This document shows, in pieces, positions 1 to 5,488 of a DNA stretch of 10,967 bases. Made by a program: the position numbers and the translations under genes. The first letter of the stretch is position 1. Every line of letters begins with the position of its first letter. Under the pieces are notes generated by a model. The model did not search any database, was not told the DNA's origin, and saw nothing but the letters and a program-made list of their open reading frames with translations. The DNA comes from Acidobacteriota bacterium (GTDB lineage: Bacteria; Acidobacteriota; Terriglobia; Terriglobales; Acidobacteriaceae). The DNA lies in the NCBI GenBank assembly GCA_003225615.1, contig QIAS01000360.1, forward strand, positions 1,529 to 12,495, written 5' to 3'.

Positions 1-1190
1 GCCTCGGAGGCCATTACAACCAGATCGTCGTGCGTTATTACGTAACGGCCGGGGCGCAGGCCATTGCGGTCGAGCGTTGCACCGATGACCCGGCCATCGG
101 TGAAGGCGATTGCGGCAGGGCCGTCCCACGGTTCCATCAATGAGGCGTGGTATTCGTAAAAAGCGCGCTTCTCGGGCTTCATGTGCGGATTCCCCGCCCA
201 GGCTTCGGGAATCAGCATAGCCATGACATGAGGAAGAGAGCGTCCTGCCTGGAAAAGGAGTTCGACAGCATTGTCGAGGTTTGCGGAGTCGCTGCCGCCG
301 GGCGCGATGATGGGATAGAGCTTCTTCAAGTCATCGCCGAACAGCGGGGACTGCAGCAAGGACTGGCGCGCGTACATCCAGTTCACGTTGCCTTTGAGCG
401 TGTTGATTTCGCCGTTGTGCGCGATGTAGCGATACGGATGCGCGAGTTGCCAGCTGGGAAAAGTGTTGGTGGAGAAGCGCTGGTGCACGAGGCAGAGCGC
501 GCTCGTCACATCCGGATCAGAAAGCTCGCCGTAGAAATTCGCAATCTGCGGAGCGAGCAGCAAGCCTTTGTAGATGATGGTGCGTGCAGAGAGCGACGGA
601 ATGTAGAACATGCCGTGGTCCTGCATGTCAGAGGCGGCGACTTCCGACTCGGCCCGCTTGCGAACAACGTAGAGCTTGCGCTCGAAGGCGTCTTCGTCCA
701 TGACAGCTGCGCAGCCGATGAAAATCTGCTGAATGTAAGGTTGGGAGCCGCGGGCTACGCGGCCAATTGCGGCGGGGTCGACGGGCGTATCCCGCCAGCC
801 CAATACCTTTAGGCCTTCTTCACGGATGATGCGCTCCAGAATTCCTTCGCATTGCAGGCGCTGATGCTTCTCAACCGGCAGAAACGTCATGCCGACGCCG
901 TACGCGCCGGGAGCGGGGAGTTCGAAGCCCAGCCTGGCACATTCGCGGGCGAAGAACTTGTGCGGGATCTGAATGAGCACGCCGGCCCCGTCGCCGGTTT
1001 CCGGATCGCAACCGCAGGCTCCGCGGTGGGTGAGGTTGATGAGTACCTGAATTCCCTTGCGGATTATGTCGTGGCTTTTGTGGCCGCGGATGCTGGCTAC
1101 AAATCCGATGCCGCATGCGTCGTGCTCGTGCGCGGGATTGTACAGTCCCTGGACAGGAGGAAGACCGTTGATGAAGGTGTTCCGCGTCAT
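1..1190 (-). CDS. gltB: Glutamate synthase large subunit, N-terminal part (runs off left edge)
   Basis: Large subunit of glutamate synthase (GOGAT), which makes two glutamates from glutamine and 2-oxoglutarate in the cytoplasm. Only the first 396 codons are here, of roughly 1500 in the family; this part is the class II glutamine amidotransferase domain that releases ammonia from glutamine. Visible motifs are HDACGIGF, with Cys26 as the expected nucleophile once a 25-residue propeptide is removed; RGACGCDPETGDGAG; QRFSTNTFPSW; AHNGEINTLKGN; and GGSDSANLDNAVELL. The frame is open to base 1. I chose ATG at 1190 because it gives a normal-length propeptide. An in-frame TGA lies upstream at 1241-1239, and a GTG at 1214 is the only alternative. 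No clear Shine-Dalgarno precedes the ATG. A TACAAT on the minus strand (1197-1192) ends one base before it, so a leaderless transcript is possible but unproven. It is divergent from the lysC-hom unit. The electron-donor type (NADPH or ferredoxin) cannot be told from this part. Confidence 0.96.
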   Translation of the reverse strand, partial: MTRNTFINGLPPVQGLYNPAHEHDACGIGFVASIRGHKSHDIIRKGIQVLINLTHRGACGCDPETGDGAGVLIQIPHKFFARECARLGFELPAPGAYGVGMTFLPVEKHQRLQCEGILERIIREEGLKVLGWRDTPVDPAAIGRVARGSQPYIQQIFIGCAAVMDEDAFERKLYVVRKRAESEVAASDMQDHGMFYIPSLSARTIIYKGLLLAPQIANFYGELSDPDVTSALCLVHQRFSTNTFPSWQLAHPYRYIAHNGEINTLKGNVNWMYARQSLLQSPLFGDDLKKLYPIIAPGGSDSANLDNAVELLFQAGRSLPHVMAMLIPEAWAGNPHMKPEKRAFYEYHASLMEPWDGPAAIAFTDGRVIGATLDRNGLRPGRYVITHDDLVVMASE

Positions 1191-1524
1191 TATTGTAGTT
1201 TCTACGAAAGACACGATCAGCCGCGTCGCCGAGACAGTTCATCACCCCGCTGCAGAAAACCTGGGTCGCGCGGGCGGGTCGGCAGAGATAGGCTTCCGTC
1301 TTCTTAAGTACCTTGTGGCGAACCAAAAAGTACAATTCAGAATTTCGATGGACGAGATGGAAATTTCGAAAGAACTGCAGCGCTGAGGAATCGCAGATCG
1401 AGACAAAACGAGTTGTTGGTATCTTCCTTCCAGATTAGAAGCTTCTTAGATCTCGAGTGAAGAGCTTGTGTGTTGCGTTGCAGGTGTTGATCTTTGCAAG
1501 CTGCCATTTGGCGCCGCTTCAGGT

Positions 1525-1547
1525 TTTTCGATTACAGCAATCGAAAA
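1525..1547. promoter_or_regulatory. Perfect 9-bp inverted repeat, candidate operator
   Basis: TTTTCGATT, a five-base spacer (ACAGC), then AATCGAAAA: both arms match perfectly. The stem is AT-rich with only two G-C pairs and has no following T-run on the plus strand, so a terminator is unlikely. It lies about 30 bases upstream of the candidate -10 box of the lysC leader, where an activator or repressor could bind. Its symmetry means it could equally serve gltB. The binding factor is unknown. Confidence 0.4.
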
Positions 1548-1577
1548 CTTGAATACAGCAGGAGTCAAAACTGCCGA

Positions 1578-1583
1578 TATAGT
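1578..1583 (+). promoter_or_regulatory. Candidate -10 box for the leader-lysC-hom transcript
   Basis: TATAGT matches the sigma-70 -10 consensus at five of six bases. It would start RNA near 1590, about 30 bases before the leader ATG at 1621. No good -35 lies at 16-18 bases; the nearest TTGA-type element (TTGAAT, 1549-1554) is 24 bases away. The promoter may need an activator or may lie elsewhere. Confidence 0.35.
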
Positions 1584-1620
1584 ACCTATGCTTATGTTCC
1601 GAATTAGCCAGAAGATGTCG

Positions 1621-1683
1621 ATGGTGATGCGGCCCACAACAACGGGCACAAGCATCACAGGTGCTTCTGGCACAGGGGCATAG
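1621..1683 (+). CDS. Threonine-rich attenuator leader peptide (thrL-like)
   Basis: A 20-codon reading frame encodes MVMRPTTTGTSITGASGTGA and ends in TAG. Six of 20 residues are Thr (6, 7, 8, 10, 13 and 18) and one is Ile (12), just upstream of an intrinsic terminator and the aspartate kinase gene. Length and composition closely resemble the E. coli thrL leader peptide (21 residues, Thr- and Ile-rich, ending in a Gly/Ala tail), whose role is to sense charged tRNA-Thr by ribosome stalling. I chose ATG at 1621 because AGAAG (1610-1614) lies six bases before it. In-frame ATGs at 1588, 1594, 1615 and 1627 are alternatives and leave the Thr-rich end unchanged. Five of the six Thr codons are ACA. 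The frame is open back to 1468, so translation initiation needs experimental proof. Confidence 0.8.
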   Translation: MVMRPTTTGTSITGASGTGA

Positions 1684-1729
1684 TTGAGCTAGAAAGAATT
1701 CAGACTCAAACGAACCCACTGCCAGAAGC
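1663..1729 (+). promoter_or_regulatory. Antiterminator helix of the threonine attenuator
   Basis: GCTTCTGGCA (1663-1672) is a perfect ten-base complement of TGCCAGAAGC (1720-1729). Past a 2x2 internal loop, GGG (1675-1677) can pair with CCC (1715-1717). The 3' arm covers most of the 5' strand and the loop of the terminator, so the two helices cannot coexist. The 5' arm falls in leader codons 15-19, before the TAG. A ribosome stalled on the first Thr codons (1636-1650) would leave it exposed; one at the stop codon would cover it. A small competing hairpin (AAGCA 1650-1654 with TGCTT 1662-1666) could hold the 5' arm in the absence of stalling. Pairing was worked out by eye, without energy calculations. 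Confidence 0.75.
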
Positions 1730-1752
1730 TGGCAAGTGGGTTTTCGCTTTTT
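1713..1752 (+). terminator. Intrinsic terminator (attenuator) upstream of lysC
   Basis: AACCCACT and GCCAG (1713-1725) pair with CTGGC and AGTGGGTT (1729-1742), giving a 13-bp stem with a single bulged A and an AAG loop. A T-rich run follows (TTTT, then CGC, then TTTTT to 1752). It stands 37 bases before the lysC start and after the leader stop codon, so it can only act as a conditional terminator of the lysC-hom transcript. No plus-strand gene upstream needs an ordinary terminator here. Confidence 0.85.
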
Positions 1753-1789
1753 ATGGAACGTTTCAGCGAAGGCAAGGGATGGCATAGCC

Positions 1790-3382
1790 ATGATAATCAT
1801 GAAATTTGGCGGCACTTCGGTTGAAAATGCGGCCGCGATCGAGCAAGTGGCTGAAATTGTGCGCAGCCGACAAAAAGACAGTCCTATAGTCGTGGTCAGC
1901 GCATTTGCGAAAGTCACCGACCAGCTGGTGCTCATGGGCCAGCAGGCTGCTTCGGGTGATTGCGAGTCGTGCCTGCAATTATTGCAAGCGATTCGCGCGC
2001 GCCACTTGGAGACTGCGGAAGCCCTCGTTGAGACGGGATTCTCCAAGATTTCAAAGCGGGTCGAAAGTATCACAGCCGATTTGGAACATTTTGTGCGCGG
2101 CGTGGCGGCGGTGCGTGAACTGTCACCGCGCAGCAGCGATTGCCTGCTGTCGTTTGGAGAACTACTTTCGAGCGAAATTGTGGCTGCGGCGCTCGCGGTT
2201 CGCGGTCTGGATTCGGTATGGGTGGATGCCAGGGAATGTATTGTTACCGACGCGATGCATACGCGCGCGCGGCCATTATTCGAAGCGACCAAGGAACATC
2301 TGCAGGCAAAGCTAGGTCCGGTTCTGGTCAAGAGCCGCATTCCCGTGATGGGCGGCTTTATAGCTGCTACACAAGAGGGCATTCCGACCACGCTGGGTCG
2401 GGGTGGGTCCGATTTTTCAGCCGCCATTGTCGGTGCTGCACTGACTGCGGAGCGCATTGAGATTTGGACTGATGTGGAAGGCATGATGACGACCGACCCA
2501 AGGCTATGTGCCGAAGCGCGAACCATCCGGCAAATCAGTTTCAATGAGGCAGCCGAACTCGCATACTTCGGGGCGAAGGTCCTGCATCCCGCTACGTTGT
2601 TGCCAGCGATCGAGCAGAATATTCCAGTGTATGTTTTAAATTCTCGGAATTTGAAGAGCAAGGGCACGCGCATTACCGCGCATGCGCCGCGCAGCCGCGA
2701 CATTTTTCGGGCGATTACGGCGAAAACCGGCGTCAGCATGGTGAACGTTGTGGCTTCGCGAGGTTTGATGGTGCACAACTTTTTGCGTTCGGTGTTTGAA
2801 GCGCTCGACCGGCACGGCTGTCCGGTCGACCTGGTGGCAATCTCTGAAGTGAGCTTGTCGTTCACTATGGAGTCGAAGCGGCTTCCGGAAACTTTGCTGG
2901 CAGAGCTTGAAGAAATTGCGGACGTCACGTGTGAAGATCAGCAGGCGATCGTTTGTCTGGTGGGCGAAGACATTCACGGGAAACCAGGAATCGCAGCGAA
3001 CGTGTTCACTACCGTGGCCAAGGCGGGCGTGAATGTGCGGATGATTTCGCAGGGCGCGTCCGAGATCAACATCAGTTTCGTCATCAAGGAGGGCGATGTG
3101 CCACAGGCCGTGCGCCACTTGCATAGGCATTTCTTTCCGAGTCACTCGGCGCAAGTGGGCCGTACCGCTGCTGCCGGGGAGGTGCGCCGTGCTCGCAGCG
3201 CGACTCGCGACAGGAATGCGAACGGCTCACGTTCAAAGTCGGAGAAGATTGGAAGGAATAGATCGGGTTCGGCTTCGGGTGGAGCAAGGGTCAGTCGCGC
3301 ACCTGGAGAGCACCCACGGCCTCGGCAGGTGTCAGCAGCTCCTCTACTCAATGTCAAGCTTGCGTCGGGGTCGCGGGGGTGA
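1790..3382 (+). CDS. lysC: Aspartate kinase with paired ACT domains and an unusual C-terminal tail
   Basis: Aspartokinase phosphorylates L-aspartate to 4-phospho-aspartate, the first step towards Lys, Thr, Met and Ile, in the cytoplasm. The kinase domain (about 1-300) shows KFGGTSV at 5-11, SFGELLSSE at 121-129, TLGRGGSDFSAA at 201-212, IWTDVEGMMTTDPR at 225-238 and FGAKVLHPATLLP at 260-272, all close to E. coli LysC. Two ACT domains follow (about 315-380 and 385-449), the usual site of feedback inhibition. The threonine leader and the hom neighbour suggest Thr as effector, but sequence alone cannot decide. Start: ATG at 1790 with AAGGGA (1774-1779) ten bases upstream; the frame runs further up, but only through the attenuator. 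The enzyme should end near residue 449 (HLHRHFF). Residues 450-530 are an extra Arg/Ser/Gly/Ala-rich, probably disordered tail that I cannot match to a domain. The stop overlaps hom by one base. Confidence 0.93.
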   Translation: MIIMKFGGTSVENAAAIEQVAEIVRSRQKDSPIVVVSAFAKVTDQLVLMGQQAASGDCESCLQLLQAIRARHLETAEALVETGFSKISKRVESITADLEHFVRGVAAVRELSPRSSDCLLSFGELLSSEIVAAALAVRGLDSVWVDARECIVTDAMHTRARPLFEATKEHLQAKLGPVLVKSRIPVMGGFIAATQEGIPTTLGRGGSDFSAAIVGAALTAERIEIWTDVEGMMTTDPRLCAEARTIRQISFNEAAELAYFGAKVLHPATLLPAIEQNIPVYVLNSRNLKSKGTRITAHAPRSRDIFRAITAKTGVSMVNVVASRGLMVHNFLRSVFEALDRHGCPVDLVAISEVSLSFTMESKRLPETLLAELEEIADVTCEDQQAIVCLVGEDIHGKPGIAANVFTTVAKAGVNVRMISQGASEINISFVIKEGDVPQAVRHLHRHFFPSHSAQVGRTAAAGEVRRARSATRDRNANGSRSKSEKIGRNRSGSASGGARVSRAPGEHPRPRQVSAAPLLNVKLASGSRG

Positions 3383-4749
3383 TGGCCATGGGTGCTTCGA
3401 AATCGAATTCGTTGAAAGCCCCACGGAACGACAGTTCCGGCGACGTGGCTGTGGTTTCCGGTCCAAAGCGTCACGCTGTCGTCCCGAGCCCTGAACAAAA
3501 AATCTGCAACGTGGCTCTTCTGGGCTTCGGCACGGTGGGCAGCTCAGTGGCGCGGATTCTCGCCGAACGCGCGCCTGGCCGCCTGCGCCTTTCGCATGTT
3601 TGCAATCGCAATGTTTCTCGCAAACGGGTGGATTGGCTGCCGCCAGATGTGAAATGGACGGAGGACATGAATGAAGTTCTGTCCTCTGATGTGGATATCG
3701 TCGTCGAAGTGATCGGAGGCCTCGAGCCCGCGAAAGATTGGATTTGCAGAACACTCAGTGCCGGCAAGTCCGTGGTCACGGCAAACAAGCAATTGATCGC
3801 GCACCACGGTCCAGAGTTGATAGAGCTCGCGCGGCGGATGAAGCGGCACATCGCGTTTGGAGCATCTGTTGCGGGTGGCGTGCCGGTGATTTCCGGATTG
3901 CGTGAGGGTCTGGCGGGGGACGAACTCTTCAAGATCTACGGCATTCTTAACGGCACTTGTAACTACATTCTTAGCCGTATTGAGAGTTCCCGGATCTCGT
4001 TTTCCGACGCGCTCGCGGAGGCGCAGAAACTTGGGTTTGCTGAGGCCGATCCTACTGAAGATGTGGATGGGCTGGATGCGCGCGCCAAATTGGCGATCCT
4101 GGCGCGCATCGGGCTGCACAGTGACGTGCAGCCGGACAGCATTGTTTGCCGCTCGATCTCGTCGATCGAAGCTGTGGACTTTGAATATGGCAATCAGGTG
4201 GGGTTTACGATTCGCCAGATTTCCTGGGCTGAACTGAAAGATAATCGTCTGTTTGCTTCGGTACAGCCTGCGCTGGTTGGGCTGTCTTCGCCTCTGGCCC
4301 GTGTTGAAGGCGGTCAGAATCTGGTGATGGCGACCGGCAAATTCGGCGGCGAGACCGTGTTTGCTGGTCATGGCGCCGGCGGCCATCCGACTGCGGTCGC
4401 GGTTGTGTCCGACATCATCTCCATTGCCGGGCATGAGGGCGGAATGAATGGCTTCGCGGATATGCCGCAGATCACGCCTACGGTTACCGCGGACTTCACC
4501 ACGCGCCATTACCTGCGGTTCAAGGTGATGGATCGTCCCGGCATCATTGCGGCTCTAGCGACAATTTTTTCTGAGTGCGGCATCAACATTGATTCGTTGC
4601 TGCAAAAGCCGGGATACTTGAAGTCAAGCCTGCCGTTTGTGATCACGCTTGAGGCGTGTCAAACCTCGCTTATTGAAAAGGCACTGCAGCAGATCTCGCG
4701 GCTGGATTTCCTGGTCCAGCCCACCGTCCACCTGCCGATCCTGGACTGA
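3382..4749 (+). CDS. hom: Homoserine dehydrogenase with C-terminal ACT domain
   Basis: Reduces aspartate 4-semialdehyde to homoserine with NAD(P)H, the branch point to Thr, Ile and Met. In the 455-residue product, the Rossmann motif GFGTVG is at 48-53, TANKQLIAHHG at 133-143, FGASVAGGVPVI at 159-170, GILNGTCNYIL at 187-197, and the family signature FAEADPTEDVDGLDARAKL at 219-237, with Lys236 in the active site. An ACT domain occupies about 377-450 (MDRPGIIAALATIF). The core begins only near residue 42, so the N-terminus carries about 40 extra residues of low complexity. ATG at 3382 shares its A with the lysC stop (TGATG), implying translational coupling. ATG at 3388 is a real alternative, since GGGGG at 3375-3379 is better spaced for it. 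Probably one transcript with lysC under the threonine attenuator. Confidence 0.95.
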   Translation: MAMGASKSNSLKAPRNDSSGDVAVVSGPKRHAVVPSPEQKICNVALLGFGTVGSSVARILAERAPGRLRLSHVCNRNVSRKRVDWLPPDVKWTEDMNEVLSSDVDIVVEVIGGLEPAKDWICRTLSAGKSVVTANKQLIAHHGPELIELARRMKRHIAFGASVAGGVPVISGLREGLAGDELFKIYGILNGTCNYILSRIESSRISFSDALAEAQKLGFAEADPTEDVDGLDARAKLAILARIGLHSDVQPDSIVCRSISSIEAVDFEYGNQVGFTIRQISWAELKDNRLFASVQPALVGLSSPLARVEGGQNLVMATGKFGGETVFAGHGAGGHPTAVAVVSDIISIAGHEGGMNGFADMPQITPTVTADFTTRHYLRFKVMDRPGIIAALATIFSECGINIDSLLQKPGYLKSSLPFVITLEACQTSLIEKALQQISRLDFLVQPTVHLPILD

Positions 4750-4795
4750 AGGACGATAGGCTTCGGCTGGGGTAGTCGCAGTGCGGTTGTTCCGG

Positions 4796-4820
4796 GCCGG
4801 GCCTTCTTAGGCAGTCCGGC
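4796..4820 (+). terminator. GC-rich hairpin after hom, possible weak terminator
   Basis: GCCGG-GCCT, loop TCTT, then AGGC, a three-base bulge (AGT), and CCGGC: nine base pairs in all. It lies 47 bases after the hom stop codon and upstream of the separate promoter for the ACT protein. No T-run follows, so it may slow or trim the transcript rather than end it. Confidence 0.35.
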
Positions 4821-4875
4821 GCCAAAATCCCCAATGTAAGCCCACTCTGTCACATCCCTGGTGGACGAAGAGGCG

Positions 4876-4903
4876 TATAATTTCTCGCCAAAATCGCAGG
4901 AGG
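4876..4903 (+). promoter_or_regulatory. Promoter -10 and strong Shine-Dalgarno of the tandem-ACT gene
   Basis: A perfect TATAAT at 4876-4881 would start RNA near 4888. A perfect AGGAGG at 4898-4903 lies seven bases before the ATG at 4911. No clear -35 is seen at the usual distance; TGTCAC (4849-4854) is 21 bases away. The gene therefore seems able to be transcribed apart from hom, and its translation signal is the strongest in the window. Confidence 0.6.
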
Positions 4904-4910
4904 CGCCAAT

Positions 4911-5300
4911 ATGGCCAAGACGAAGCAGTTCACAATTGCGGTCGAGCATCGACCGGGTGCAGTGGCCGAAATCGCTAGAACACTCGGGAATGCCAAAGTA
5001 AATATTCTTGCTCTGCTCGGCACGGCGCAAGGCACGGGCGGGGCGGTTCACGTTGTGGTAGAGGATGCGCGGCGGGCAAGGAAGGCGTTGGACGAAGCCG
5101 AAATTTCCTATCAGGAAAATACCGCGGAAGAGATCGAATTGGCCAACAAACCGGGCGCGCTGGCGCAAACTCTGGATAAGCTGGCCGCCAAGGGCGTAAA
5201 CCTGAACTCGATTTACGCGACTGCTTCCAAAGGTGGGAAAAAGGCAATCATCGTTTACACCTCAGAGGCAAAGTCGGCCACCGCGGCCACTGCGGCGTAG
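4911..5300 (+). CDS. Small tandem ACT-domain protein
   Basis: A 129-residue protein made almost wholly of two ACT domains: residues about 6-68 (FTIAVEHRPGAVAEIARTLG, then VNILALLG) and about 74-120 (ELANKPGALAQTLDKLAAKG, then VNLNSIYA). Each repeat keeps the xxxPGALAxxxxxLAxxxVN pattern that forms the amino-acid binding interface. It has no catalytic domain, signal peptide or membrane segment, and ends in a short Ala/Thr tail. ACT domains commonly bind amino acids allosterically, so a sensor or partner of the adjacent aspartate kinase and homoserine dehydrogenase is plausible, but only context supports that. Start is fixed by AGGAGG seven bases upstream. Not assigned a gene symbol. Confidence 0.88.
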   Translation: MAKTKQFTIAVEHRPGAVAEIARTLGNAKVNILALLGTAQGTGGAVHVVVEDARRARKALDEAEISYQENTAEEIELANKPGALAQTLDKLAAKGVNLNSIYATASKGGKKAIIVYTSEAKSATAATAA

Positions 5301-5488
5301 CAAGCAGACCGCTGGTCAGCGCGTCTTTTGCCGGTTTGAAGAGCAACTCGGCCTGAGGCGGCCGAGCGCCGGTGTTGGTGTGCTCAAAACCAAGTAGAGT
5401 CAAATCACGGGCGAGACGAATTTGTTCGCCACAATTTTTTCGTCTTCCGACTTCGCATCGAATTTTCCGTCTTACTCGCACGCACTGC
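5301..5488. other. Convergent intergenic region with two hairpins
   Basis: This lies between the ACT gene (plus) and the hydrolase gene (minus), which converge here. CTCGGCC (5347-5353) pairs with GGCCGAG (5360-5366) around TGAGGC. GACGAA (5415-5420) pairs with TTCGTC (5439-5444), with TTGT/ACAA pairing inside. Neither has a good T-run on the correct side, so either may be a factor-assisted end signal. No gene seen. Confidence 0.4.

Larger units (their letters stand above)
1191..1587. other. Divergent intergenic region, left part
   Basis: No convincing gene lies between the gltB start and the threonine leader. Open frames here, such as 1057-1386 plus and 1446-1673 minus, show no family resemblance and no good ribosome site. 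The stretch should hold the gltB promoter, but I find no clear -35/-10 pair on the minus strand. Small palindromes are present, including AGAAGCTTCT at 1438-1447 and the longer inverted repeat at 1525-1547 listed separately. Confidence 0.6.

Noticed and set aside
147..812. 221-codon plus-strand open frame
   Set aside because: Antisense to gltB, whose motifs are unmistakable on the minus strand.
1446..1673. 75-codon minus-strand frame in the leader region, with some hydrophobic stretches
   Set aside because: No ribosome site or family resemblance; the signal on the plus strand (Thr codons, terminator, antiterminator) explains this DNA better.
1588..1789. Lysine riboswitch or T-box upstream of lysC
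   Set aside because: I see no T-box sequence and no multi-helix lysine aptamer layout between the candidate promoter and the terminator; the space is filled by the Thr-rich frame.
1519..2928. Long 469-codon open frame on the minus strand
   Set aside because: It lies opposite the clearly real lysC gene, is rich in Ser/Thr/Arg/Cys without any family motif, and has no ribosome site. It is an antisense shadow.
3544..4509. 321-codon minus-strand open frame opposite hom
   Set aside because: Arg/His/Asn-rich translation with no recognisable domain, fully antisense to homoserine dehydrogenase.
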